The notes below the pieces were generated by a model. It saw nothing but the letters and a program-made list of their open reading frames with translations. It made no database searches and was not told the DNA's origin. The position numbers and the translations under genes were made by a program. A stretch of DNA of 64,000 nt from Puffinus mauretanicus (Eukaryota > Chordata > Aves > Procellariiformes > Procellariidae): contig JAJKFH010004158.1 in NCBI GenBank assembly GCA_023333565.1, forward strand, positions 1,860,001-1,924,000. Direction: 5' to 3'. Below are positions 53,453 through 64,000 of this stretch, piece after piece (position 1 is the stretch's first letter; every line of letters begins with the position of its first letter).

Positions 53453-56270
53453 TTATAAATTTTCTTTCCACCCCACCCAGGCCACAGCAGGCATATACTT
53501 TGCTGGCTTTACAAGCATGACATCCCTTAACGATAACATGGAATGAAAGAGATTAAATTGTATGTGGTTATAGTATCGGTTCTAAACATGTCAGGGCTCT
53601 AGGCACTTAGCTATATGAATCTTTCAGAATATTCAAATATGGCCTTTTCAAAATATACTGGAGAAAAATGCTAATTAAAAACATTTTTCTTCGGGCAGTA
53701 AAACATTCCAGTATTTCTTAATTGGCACATACATTTCTCACAACAGTCCACCTGACACAGTTTTGAGAGCAAAAGATTTTCTCTTTTCCCCCATTTTTCA
53801 GTGTTTCCTCTGTTATTTTGTGGTATTTTAGCTTATGTTGTCAAATTTATTTCTGGAAGAAGAGAGAGAGAATGGTATGGAAACTAATTAATCAAGCCCC
53901 ATGGCTGTCCATCAACAAGTGCATATCTTAACCTACTTCTCTACATAAAAAGGACTTTTCCGACCATGGCTGAGCCATTGTGTCCAAGACAGGACATGTG
54001 GAACCAAGCTCCCTCGCTGGATCAACTAATAAGAACTGAAAAGCCAAGCTAACAAGGCTTCTGCTAAATTGGAAAGTTCATTCATACCAGTCACATTTAT
54101 TTAAATTCCTAAACACATAAAAGGCTCTGTAATAGTGTCACTACCATAAGAAAGATGTAAAAGAGTGGATGCATATCCAAGAGAATTATTCAAGCAATAG
54201 TAGGTAGAGATAATAAACAGTAAACACAAGGAGACTTGTGCTAGAATGCTAATGCAGGTTCAGGGGGAATCCCCTTTTTAATAGTACCAACACAAGTATC
54301 TGTGTTCATGCATTTTTCACCAGTTGAACGAAAGCTGGAGCAATCCTGCTGTGACACCTCAGGGCAGAAGTTCTCACGCCTTTTTGGGGAGCATCTGCAC
54401 CAGTGAGTGTCCTTTCCCTTTCTGAAGGGCACAGTTTTCATTCACATCAGAAGCATCACTGATTTTCTCCTACACTAGGATGCCCACTACTTAAGAGAAC
54501 TATTAACATAAATGAATACTTGATAAAGCTCTCCAACAAGCACCTGAGGACTCTGGTCCATGCAGCAGTCCTTCTAGAGGGAAAATTTTATGGTCCAAGT
54601 CAGGAAAGATATCGAGACTTAGGGACACTTCTTGCTGATGGCTTTTACAAGTCAATGGCTCTAGTTAAAGATGATTCATTTTGATCAACACTTCAATAAT
54701 TACAGCTGCCATGGAATCCCCTCAGAACAGCCAGTCCCTTAAGTATGAAGGGCCCAAGTCACATGGCCATTTTCTGCTTAGTCAGGCTTTTATTTGGCAC
54801 TGAATTTCTGTAAATGTGTGCATTTTTAATACATCAGAATGAAAGCCTTATCCTTCCTGCCTTATGAAAATCAGTATGGTAAGTATATTATATTGTCCAA
54901 TGGACAATAACTGGTGCCGCCTTCTGGAAGCACAGTGCTGACTATTATGGAAAACAACAGAGTATAGCTCTAGCTCAGCAAGTGACCTACAATGGATTTT
55001 GCTTAATACTGCTTGACTAATGCCCAAGAACCTAATATTTAGGGAAGAAGTGCAGAAAAGACCGTGACACATAACCTGTTGGGTTTTTTCCAGATTTCCC
55101 AAAGCTTAGTTTCTATTCCAAATCCATGGCCAAGTTGATTGCAGATCTCACAAAGACTAGGAACGCAGTCTTTGGAAATGCTGGCCAGGTGACTCAAACA
55201 GCAAAGACTTATTAACTGTAGCCTTAATTCCTTTTGGGCTATTATGCATGTTTTTCTTTTTCTGGCAGGGGTTAGTTAGGCTTGTTCCCTTCCCTGTTCA
55301 GCATATAGGATTTTCAGTGGGGGTATTAGAAAGAAAATCTGAGCAGCACTATACTCAGGGTAAAAAATAGTACTCAAGACCAATCTAGTGCAATAGTGTA
55401 AGCAATCTAGTATCATTACATCATCACAGGATGGATGGAGGTGAATGAGTCTTCCTTAATCCAGGTAAGCCAAAAGTAATGCTACAAGATAGCAGAGTGA
55501 ACAGCAACTGATGGTGATCAGGTGCCAAGTACAATGCACATTTATGGGTATGGGTGTTCAGTTAAATCTGAGTTCCTTTTAGAAGGCCAAAAAGGGGAAG
55601 CCAAAATGGGAAAATGTCATGAAATTGGTGATTCTATTCAGGCTCTCATAACGTATTTGTTATCATAGTATCTGAGGGTTTACCTCACTCTTTCTTTGAT
55701 TCTGTCTGGCTTTACTCTTGCATCTACATCTTAGTCATGTAACCCAAAAGCCGTTGCTAAGCTTATTTAGGGGCATGTTGGCACAGGACAGCAAGGAACA
55801 TTTGAAATCTAGCTATAAAGAAAAAGGTATGAGGTTTGCTGAGCAGCTATTACAACTTCCTTTTGACATGGAGACCTTCAGAGGCCTCTAGGAAATATCC
55901 AAGCATGTGCCAAGACTCAGAACAGTTAGGATCAGGTTTTCTTCAAGACTGCTTCATCTAAGTCCAAGCAATCATGAAGCAGCAGCCAGAAGAGTATTCC
56001 AGTCAGAAATCCACTGCTCTCTGTGGTCAACTGTATTAATATTCATCAGAACCTGACAAATGGGTACTTGAGGACAGAAGTGGTGGGTCCACTGGCAGAA
56101 GGAATGAAGGTTGATTGATCCATGAAGGATGGGTGGAAGGAAGATGGTTCACAAAAACAGTCTATTCAGGAAATTCTACTGGAAGCACCTATACATTGGT
56201 ATTTGTGTCACTGGAGATTTGAATCCATACTGGTATCTATCTGTCTAGATTCTAACTTTGTGCATGGATT

Positions 56271-56943
56271 AGAATCATAGAATCAGTAAAGTTGGAAAAG
56301 ACCTTTAAGATCATCGAGTCCAACCGTCAATCCAACACACCATGCCCCCTACACCATGTCCCTAAGGGCCTCATCTACACGTCTTTTAAATACCTCCAGG
56401 GATGGTGACTCTACCACTTCCCTGGGCAGCCTGTTCCAAGGCCTGACCACTCTTTCAGTAAAGAAATTTCTCCTAATGTCCAGTCTAAACCTCCCTTGGC
56501 GCAACTTGAGGCCATTTCCTCTCGTCCTATCGCTAGTTACTTGGGAGAAGAGACCAACCCCCACCTCGCTACAACCTCCTTTCAGGTAGTTGTAGAGCGC
56601 GATGAGGTCTCCCCTCAGCCTCCTCTTCTCCAGACTAAACAACCCCAGTTCCCTCAGCCGCTCCTCATAAGACTTGTGCTCCAGGCCCTTCACCAGCTTC
56701 GTTGCCCTCCTCTGGACACGCTCCAGCACCTCCATGTCCTTCTTGTAGTGAGGGGCCCAGAACTGAACACAGTATTCGAGGTGTGGCCTCACTAGTGCCG
56801 CATACAGGGGAACGATCACCTCCCTGCTCCTGCTGGCCACACTATTCCTAATACAGGCCAGGATGCCATTGGCCTTCTTGGCCACCTGAGCACACTGCCG
56901 GCTCATGTTCAGCCAACTGTCAACCAGCACCCCCAGGTCCTTT
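56271..56943 (-). mobile_element. CR1 LINE, 5'-truncated (young subfamily), minus strand
   Basis: This is a second CR1 copy of the subfamily seen at 26.8 kb, inserted on the opposite strand. Its 3' end lies at the low coordinate and shows the AGAATCATAGAATCA tail (the complement of the bird CR1 terminal repeat). The 3' UTR contains the CGATGATCTTAAAGGTC block. The 5' truncation point is near 56943, just upstream of the codons for KDLGVLVDS; the adjoining TATTATTTGAACATT is not CR1. It is about 240 bp longer than the 26.8-kb copy. Only 365 bp separate it from another CR1 copy in the same orientation. Confidence 0.95.
56349..56942 (-). pseudogene. CR1 ORF2 C-terminal fragment, frame intact to stop
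   Basis: This is about 195 open codons of CR1 ORF2, starting after the reverse-transcriptase palm. Blocks in order are [59 protein letters not shown], the basic [40 protein letters not shown] and the C-terminal [21 protein letters not shown] before the stop. No frameshift or internal stop is visible, so the insertion is recent relative to its neighbour at 57.3 kb. The first methionine (near 56930) is internal to the protein, not a real start. With no endonuclease or catalytic palm it is a dead-on-arrival copy. Confidence 0.93.
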
Positions 56944-57308
56944 ATTATTTGAACATTCTGAGTGATCCCTCTGTCCCATAAGAAGAACCAGGAATAAAGT
57001 GAAGGAAAAGAAAGAGTGACTCCCAGGGTGACAGCAGTTCAATGCACAGGAGTCATTTGCATTACCATGGCATCTTCCTTGCTCAAGCAATGTCACACCA
57101 TGAATGTAATCTATTTAGAGACTCTAGAAAGGTAGTCTTGTGATATGTCTGACCCAAGGAATCTTGCTATGGATCCCAAAGATGCAGGGGGATTGGGCTG
57201 AATGGGAGAGCCAAAACAAATGTATGTTTTCCCTCTTCCTGACCATCCATGGCTTGCTTACTGCTCTCCACAAAACAAGCTGTTTTCTCCTTTCTTCTAC
57301 AGAAGCAG
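56944..57308. other. Spacer between two CR1 copies
   Basis: Unique-looking host sequence separates the 5' end of the young copy from the 3' end of the older one. It is not CR1-derived as far as I can see, so the two copies are independent insertions, not one broken element. Confidence 0.7.
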
Positions 57309-58625
57309 ATCATAGAATCATAGAACAGTTTGGATTGGAAGGGACCTTTAAAGGTCATCTAGTCCAACCCCCTGCCATGGGCAGGGACATCTTCAACTCG
57401 ATCTGGTTGCTCAGAGCCCTGTCCAACCTGACCTTGAATGTTCCCAGGAATGGGGCATCTACCACCTCTCTGGGCAACTTGTGCCAGTGTTTCACCACCC
57501 CCATAGTAAAAAATTTCTTCCTTATATCTAGTCTAAACCTACCCTCTTTTAGTTTAAAACCATTCCCCCTTTTCCTGTCACAACAGGCCCTGCTAAAAAG
57601 TTTGCTGCAATCTTTCTTATGACCCCCCTTTAAGTACTGATAGGCCGCAATAAGATCTCCCCTAAGCCTTCTCTTCTCCAGGCTGAATAACCCCAACTCT
57701 CTTAGCCTTTCTTCATAGGCGTTCCAGCCCCCTGATCATTTTTGTGGCCCTCCTCTGAACCCGCTCCAACAGGTCCATGTCTGTCTTGTGCTGAGGACTC
57801 CAGAGTACTTCAGGCGCAGTACTTCAGGTGGGGTCTCACCAGAGCAGAGTAGAGCAGCAGAATCACCTCTCTCAACCTGCTGGCTACGCTTCTTTTGATG
57901 CGGCCCAGGATATGGTTGGCCTTCTGGGCTGTGAGCGCACATTGTCGGCTCATGTCCAGCTTTTCATCCACTGGTACCCCCAAGTCCTTCTTGGCAGGGC
58001 TGCTCTCAATCCCTTCATCCCCCAGCCTGTATTGATCCCGGGGGTTGCCCCAACCCAGGTACAGGACCTTGCACTTGGCCTTGTTGAACCTCATGACTTT
58101 CACACGGGCCCACTTCTCGAGCTTGTCCAGATCCCTCTGGATGGCATCCTGTCCTTCAGGCATGTCGACCACACCACTCAGCTTGGTGTCATCTGGAAAC
58201 TTGCTGAGCGTGCACTTGATCCCACTGCCTATGTCATTGATGAAGATATTAAACAGTACTGGTCCCAGTACAGACCCCTGAGGGACACCACTCATCACTG
58301 ATCTCCATCTGGACATTGAGCCATTGACCACTACCCTCTGGATGCATCCACCCAACCAATTCCCCACCCACCGGACAGTTGACCCATCAAATCCATACCT
58401 CTCCAGTTTAGAGAGAAGGATGTTGTGGGGGTCCATGTCAAAGGCCTTAGAGGTCCAGACAGACAACATCAGTAGCCCTTCCCATGTCCACTGATGTAGT
58501 CACTCCATCATAGAAGGCCACTAGGTTGGTCAGGCAGGATTTGCCCTTGGTGAAGCCATGCTGGCTGTCTCAAATCATCTCCCTGTCCTCCATGTGCCTT
58601 AGCATAGCCAAGATGATACAGTGGA
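57309..58625 (-). mobile_element. CR1 LINE, 5'-truncated, older subfamily, minus strand
   Basis: This is the largest CR1 copy in the window, about 1.3 kb. The 3' end at the low coordinate reads ATCATAGAATCATAGAAC, followed by the standard bird CR1 3' block (complement of GGTTGGACTAGATGACC, with CCCATGGCAGGG). The 5' end fades near 58625, in the codons for AMLRHMEDREM, inside the reverse transcriptase. It belongs to a different subfamily from the copies at 26.8 and 56.3 kb: its C-terminus has [11 protein letters not shown] and a diverged 3' UTR. It has several frame breaks, which suggests it is older. Confidence 0.95.
57355..58622 (-). pseudogene. CR1 ORF2 reverse transcriptase remnant, frame-broken
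   Basis: This fragment covers the second half of the CR1 reverse transcriptase and the C-terminus. Going 5' to 3' on the minus strand, MLRHMEDREM, then [20 protein letters not shown] and [12 protein letters not shown] lead to a frameshift near 58452, where two bases are missing before SKAFD. An open stretch (58469-57810) follows, with [14 protein letters not shown], the [20 protein letters not shown] motif and a catalytic box that reads FPDD, not the usual FADD. A second break near 57700-57810 includes a 14-bp tandem duplication. A last frame (57696-57355) holds [13 protein letters not shown] and [13 protein letters not shown]. No activity is possible. Confidence 0.92.
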
Positions 58626-58741
58626 GGAAGTGTCAGGAATAACAAGCAATACTGCAGGATAAGTAGTAAAGCCCTACAGAATATATAGTCCTTTATGAAG
58701 AACTTTTTTGGAAATACTGTAAAAATACCTGTTTATTTATT

Positions 58742-58756
58742 GGGGGGGGGGGGGGG
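58742..58756 (+). repeat. Poly-G tract, 15 bases
   Basis: Fifteen G follow TTTATTTATT and precede GAAGGAAGGGGC. Long G runs are rare and hard to sequence, so the true length may differ. Confidence 0.85.
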
Positions 58757-59511
58757 AAGGAAGGGGCAGGCACAGATCATAAGCTTCCTATCAGTCAGAA
58801 ACAGTCAGTATGGACAAGCTTTAATTTGCTCTGAGACTTGGAGAAAAAAAATTACCTTTATTCAGGGCACTACCATATCATCTATGCACAGAATATGTTT
58901 TTACTTATGAAGTATTAATGTTAATATGATTTCGTCCCTGAGTAAATAGAATAGTTGATATATTTCTATACATGTGCTTTTAAGAACCTGTTTGAAGGAG
59001 CTCGTTTTAGTCCATCCATTGAATAATAAAGTAAACCCTAAATGAGGAGGGGAAAAAAAAAAAGTACCATGAGCTTGAATTCAGAGTTAATCCTTTCAAG
59101 CTCCATAAATCTTCAGTGACCGTCAAAGCTTATACAAGACATACCTGTATCTGAGCAGCAAAGATTAAGGTATAAGATCAATACATGTAATCAAAGTGTG
59201 TTTCATTTTTTTCCCTTTCTCAAATGATAGCTAATAAGACCTGGAAAGAATTGAGAGTATGTCTGCAAAAAGCAAATAAACTCCAGAGATAAAATCTGTT
59301 CAAGTAAGAGGTTGGTTAAATGTGTTACTGTTTGGTGGAAGGCACTGGAACATTTCCAGTTCTCTGCAACTTGCGGAAAAAATTAAGAATAATCAAGAAG
59401 CTGATACTAGTATTATCCATGTACACATACACAGGGAAAACAATACAGGGCCTGATCCAGAACTTACTAGAGTCACAGGGTTGTAGCGATTTAGACCCAA
59501 GCCAGATCTTC

Positions 59512-59562
59512 AGCTTCTTTTTTTTTTTACAAGAAGCTCAAAGAGCTTCTTTTTTTTTACAA
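59512..59562. repeat. Tandem AGCTTC-poly-T-ACAA duplication, 32-bp period
   Basis: AGCTTC followed by a T run and ACAA occurs at 59512 and again at 59544, with AAGAAGCTCAAAG between. The spacer carries AAGAAGCT, the inverse of AGCTTCTT, so the site can also fold. Confidence 0.75.
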
Positions 59563-60966
59563 TTTTGGTCCTATATTTAACCCCAACTGTGTCAGAAGCA
59601 TCATCATCTTCTGCCAAAAAGGCATCCAATTTTTGTATTTTTCATGGATAATTCCATCCAAGGTGAATGGAATGAGAGAGATGCAATGTATCACACAGAA
59701 GGTGGCGAGTTTGCACATCCAGATCCATGAAAGCAACACAACAGCGTACCTTATCTCCACTGCCAGCCTTTAGAGTCCAACATACACCTCTAGAGAGCAC
59801 TGTGGCAGTGCCAGGCTGTAAGAAGCTTGGTACGCTCAACTTGAGCAAAGCTTTCCAGAGTGCAGTTCAGTACTTAAATAGGTGCCAAGATCTTGGGTTC
59901 TGATGCATGAAAAAGACCCAGAGTCTGTTAAAGTTAAGAACTTGCTAAAGAGCACCATAAAGAGCTTGATGGAAGCACAGAGTCTGGGCTGTGGCAGCAA
60001 TGAAACAGAGAGAAAATTACATTATGCCAGAAAGACAAGCATTAGCAGATTAATGGCCACATGATAGTCTAAGTATGTAGCAACATCTGTAAGCTTCAAT
60101 TACTTTTTCTGGCAAATAATACCACCAGAACCAGTATCCGACAATGGGGAAGAAGAGTTAATTAAACAAGAGCTTGAAAAGGGACAGGTTGCCCATGCCA
60201 TGTCTTGGAACTTTCCAATTTTGTCTTTAGCAATAAAACCAGGAGAGCTGTAGAGTGCAATTAGACAGCTGCTTAAACCAAAAGAGCCTCTACAGCAGTT
60301 GCAATCTAACATTAAAAATCACGCATGTTGTTGTTTTAAAAATAATTTTTTCCACGTTTGCAAAGTTATGTTTTTAAGGTAAACCTATTAATTTATCCTT
60401 TATCTTGTCTAGCGAAAAATCTGACATTAAGTAACCCAACATGCATGAGGCAGTCTGTACTTTTGTGGGTGGCAAATCTGTTCACTGACAAACTTCTAGA
60501 AAATCTGTCACCCAGCAGGCTCTGGAGGTCCCAAAAAGCAGCAGGACAATCTGCTACAGACCTGCTTGGGCCTTAGCTCTAGGTGGATAACGCACATGGC
60601 CATATTGCGGGGAGTTGTTCTCTCTTGGCAAGCAGTGGCTAAGCATCTTTGGCAAATGGCAGGAAAGCAGGGAAGAAAATTAGAGGTCACAAGCAGCACC
60701 ATCAAAATGGACTTCTTGGCAAAAGCCTGTTGCAAGGCAAATAACTATAGAGAGGCAGGAGCTTCAGAAACACCTGTGTTCACCAACTGTCTTCCCAATC
60801 ATTATAAACTGTCCATTTCCATGCCTGCAGTTCTGCATCAGAATACGCAAAGTTTATTCTTCGATGTATTGAGCATTTGTTGCCCCTGTATTATGACTGA
60901 TATGAGCGACGAAAAATAAAGTCAAATTGTACAACTTAGTTATGTAAAAATAGGCCTGTTTTAGTT

Positions 60967-60986
60967 AAAAAAAAAAAAAAAAAAAA
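60967..60986. repeat. Poly-A tract, 20 bases
   Basis: Twenty A between TTAGTT and GAATTTGG. An AATAAA lies about 50 bases upstream (near 60916). That is loosely compatible with a retrocopy tail, but no parent gene is recognisable upstream. Confidence 0.85.
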
Positions 60987-62854
60987 GAATTTGGAATGTA
61001 AGCAGGCTTAGTTTTCCTATCAAAGCTCTCTTTTTTCCTATGCCAATCAATTTTGGGTAGAAAATACCTAAAATCTACCTCTGGGATACAAGGAGTTGAT
61101 CAAACCTATAAAAACCAAGGCTGTTGATGATAAATATGGCAGCACTAAAATTCTGCTAAGTGATCAAAACCATGAATTTATGAGTATACATGAAAAGTAG
61201 GAAATGCATAGAAGTCCTCTTAGTCTAAGGAGCAATGAAAAGGCATCACCACAAGAAAAAGAAACAGAAAAACTCTGCGTATCCTAAGCTGTCTGTACAA
61301 TTTTGATTTAGTACTAGAGATTAATCCATCCTAGACTACTATCAAACAGTAGTGACACCATTAATCATTCTTTTGACTGGAAGTAATGACAAGATCTCTG
61401 GTGCTGTGTGAGAAACAGGAATTTTTGTTCCTCAAATGATACAGAGATTTGGAACATGGCTTCAGTCCAAATTGGAGAGGAAAATACAAAAATTGTATCA
61501 AAAGTATCTACAGGGGACATTTTAAAAAGTTGGTTTAATACTTTAGACATTCAGGCTATTTTGACTTTTTTTTCTTTTGCCATATAAAAAAAGTCACAGT
61601 TGAAATGAAGCTAGGATACAAAAATCCCAAATCAGAACAAATGGCAACTTCATCAATAAAATTATGAGCATTAAACAAACAAAAATATTTAATTTGGAAA
61701 AATACATGTATGCGATAAATCAGGGTTTTCAAAAACGTCTCCTCTTTTTCTTCCTAAAAAAAAAAATCTTGCAAAATTTTGAAATGCATTTTGCTTTGGC
61801 TAGAACTTCAATAAAATGACTCCCTCAGTGTTTCCCCGATCAGTTGTATCTTTTGAGGACTGCCAGCAAATTATAGATAAAGTACCCCAGGTTTCACAGG
61901 GGATAGAAGCACCTACTGCTTACGAATCTGCAATACCCTTCTGCCTTGAGAGCCTCACACAAATCATGTTTCTTCACCACATCAAGACATAGCCAGCCCC
62001 TGCCCATTCCCACTTCTACCACTGGCAACCTGCAACAAAGCCTGTAAAGTTGGAGAAAACAGAGTTAATAGCAAATTTCCCTTTGATCTGTACTGTTGAG
62101 GCCTTTTCTTCATTTACACAGTTTCCACGTTACAGCTGCACCAGCACAGAAGGTAGGAGCAGAGACCTTGCTCGTGTACAGGGCTCCTACCTGCGTGAAG
62201 CACTGTTTGACTTCATTTGCTCTTTCATTATTTCAAGCTTATACAGGATAAAGTTTATCTCCTACCCTCCTCCCCCAGAAGGCTTTTTTGTTCATCAGGC
62301 ATTTATTTAAAAAACGCTCTGCTAATTTCCATGTACATTGCTGCTTGGTGCAGAGAAAATAGATTCTTTTTATAGATTTATTTAATTCACAGATGCTATT
62401 TTAATTGGTCTCCCATGCAATTGTCTCTCACTGGGAATCTGGATGGCTCTGGGGAATTGGCAGCAACTTCCAGAGCTTTTCCAGGTCAGCGATTCAGATG
62501 TAACCAGAGTCACTGGTGACTGAGAATTAATGTGGAGAAAACTATTTGACAGCCTGTGTGAAATAAAGTAATAATTTCAGTCCAGTTGCAGTTTGACAGA
62601 TTACCAGCAAAACCAATTGGTGCTTTTATAGGCCTTTTTGGAAAAGGAGCCAGAAAATTAGCTTCTGCAAATTAACTTTCACATTAGGGCCGAAGGCAGC
62701 CATCAGACTTGCAAGCATGAAGCTTTTATTATCAGTATACCTTTTTCATGGTTAATTATGGAGATTTCACGTTTTTTCCAACTTCTGGGGACTGTTTGCC
62801 GTGCTCTGCTTTAGACTAAGGCGGCTAATCTCTTTAAGCTTCATCTATTATCCA

Positions 62855-62893
62855 GGGGAGGGAGGAAGGGAGAGAGAAGAGAGGGAGGGAGAT
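62855..62893. repeat. GA-rich low-complexity tract
   Basis: GGGGAGGGAGGAAGGGAGAG continues into AGAAGAGAGGGAGGGAGATG. It is a short purine-only run, much shorter and less regular than the 45-kb minisatellite. Confidence 0.8.
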
Positions 62894-64000
62894 GCTTGTC
62901 CTGCATTATTCTCTACAGAGCCTAACTTAGAGAATTTGAGGCATCTCTCTGCACTGACTGGAGGGACTGCCTTGGGCACGTAACCTTTAGAAGGTTAAAA
63001 ATTTGCTTTTGTAACCTTCTCCCTCGTGCCCCTGCAAACACACTGCAGTATTAGGCTAGATTGTCAAAAAATGTGTCAGACCACTGAATGCGGATAAAAA
63101 ACACTTTGGCACAGCAGTTAGGGCTTTATCCCTCATCAAATTTTCCATCCAGTAAGTCCTAACTGGACATTTTGCTTACAATTTCTGGCAAAAATAAACA
63201 GTTTTCCACCTCACGCTCCTATTTGATTAGCACATGCTTGTTTTCTAAATTCTCGTTCATCATACTGACAAGACTTCCTCAAGGACTGGCTTTTAAAACA
63301 GCAACACCATTGAAAGACATAGCTCAGGTCTTGTTTCTCTTTTTCCCACAATCCCACAAAAGGGAGAAGTTACAAAGCAAACTTGTGTCTGTAATGAAAT
63401 ACTGTGCTCATAGACCACAAGATCTCGCAGTCTTCAAGGAACGGATGCACTGATTCAGCTAAAATTAATGTATAAAACTAGGACAAACAGAAGATGCATA
63501 TCTTCTTCAAATTCCTATATAACCTTTTCCATTCTCTCATTAATTCCTACTAAGAAAAAATAACCAACAAGGAGCTTAGTTTCTTCATAGTTACTTTGCC
63601 TGGCTCTCAGTGGTGTACCAACACAGGGATATTTGGGTTGTTTTTCTTCTGAGGTTTGCAATGAATTGCCACTGGTAACAAACTAATGAGGTTGTCAAAA
63701 GCTACAACAAAGCAGTTCTGCAATTTATATGATCAGGATAGGGTCTATCCAAAATATATAACAAGGTACACAAAATTCAGCTTTCCTCAGTGTTCCACAA
63801 AGAAGAAAAGGTATGAACATCTTTGTTTAGTGTCATGTAAGGAAAAAAGCAGAATAAGAAATGAAAAATTTCCTAGGAGAAAGAAACCTAATGACCCATT
63901 TTGTCCATGGCAATGGAAGTGGGAAGCAATACACAGCTAAAGCGCAGTTAGCGAGTACTTTTCCGGTTTTAAGAAAAAAAATTTTCCCCTTCCTTGTCAT

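Larger units (their letters stand above)
48781..56270. other. Noncoding DNA, no gene recognised
   Basis: Apart from the G-rich run at 49713 and the TA/CA tract at 53396, I see no repeats, RNA genes or convincing exons. Open frames stay at or under about 111 codons and lack recognisable motifs. Confidence 0.6.
58757..64000. other. Noncoding DNA, conserved-element-like in part
   Basis: No gene is recognised. 62285-62760 is free of visible repeats, has balanced composition and several ATTA/TTAAT cores, and is a candidate conserved noncoding element. The remainder holds only the simple repeats listed separately. Confidence 0.5.

Noticed and set aside
1..64000. CRISPR arrays, operons, phage or bacterial genes.
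   Set aside because: The CR1 elements and overall sequence are vertebrate; no spaced direct-repeat array or dense coding is present.
1..64000. CpG-island promoters and nuclear mitochondrial insertions.
   Set aside because: No CpG-dense segment was seen on reading through, and no mitochondrial rRNA, tRNA or protein sequence was recognised.

Overview
This window looks like bird nuclear DNA from an intergenic or intronic stretch. Three 5'-truncated CR1 LINE copies carry the bird-type 3' end (reiterated ATTCTATGA) and recognisable ORF2 C-terminal protein. The rest is AT-rich sequence with low repeat density. There are no bacterial operons and no mammalian L1 or Alu sequence. I found no functional host gene, CpG-island promoter, RNA gene or CRISPR array. 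Apart from the CR1 frames, the longest open frames (about 145 to 160 codons) are within what six frames of 64 kb give by chance.

Layout. 1-26.8 kb is unique-looking noncoding DNA with microsatellites, homopolymer runs, short tandem duplications (10.3, 13.8 and 15.2 kb) and a cluster of three diverged copies of one old repeat (13.87, 14.60 and 15.26 kb). A young CR1 fragment lies on the + strand at 26.82-27.25 kb. From 27.3 to 44.9 kb the sequence is again noncoding, with an AT-rich block and a hairpin at 37.85-37.96 kb. On the minus strand at 30.95-33.2 kb, several exon-like pieces could be remnants of a decayed gene, but I cannot identify it. At 45.08-45.44 kb there is a striking 19-bp, purine-only minisatellite, bracketed by an ~65-bp direct repeat about 1 kb apart. 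A C/T-rich block at about 47.45-48.78 kb looks like an inserted repeat, possibly LTR-derived.

At 56.27-58.63 kb two CR1 copies lie on the minus strand, 365 bp apart. The first belongs to the same young subfamily as the 27-kb copy and keeps its frame and stop codon. The second is an older copy of a different subfamily; it is broken by frameshifts and has an altered reverse-transcriptase catalytic box. The last 5.4 kb is noncoding, and 62.29-62.76 kb has the look of conserved noncoding DNA.

The genes do not work together as a system here. The only recognisable protein-coding material is dead retrotransposon sequence. The most unusual feature is the two-block homopurine minisatellite and its flanking duplication. 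Regulatory and pseudogene suggestions are inferences that need alignment to other bird genomes.
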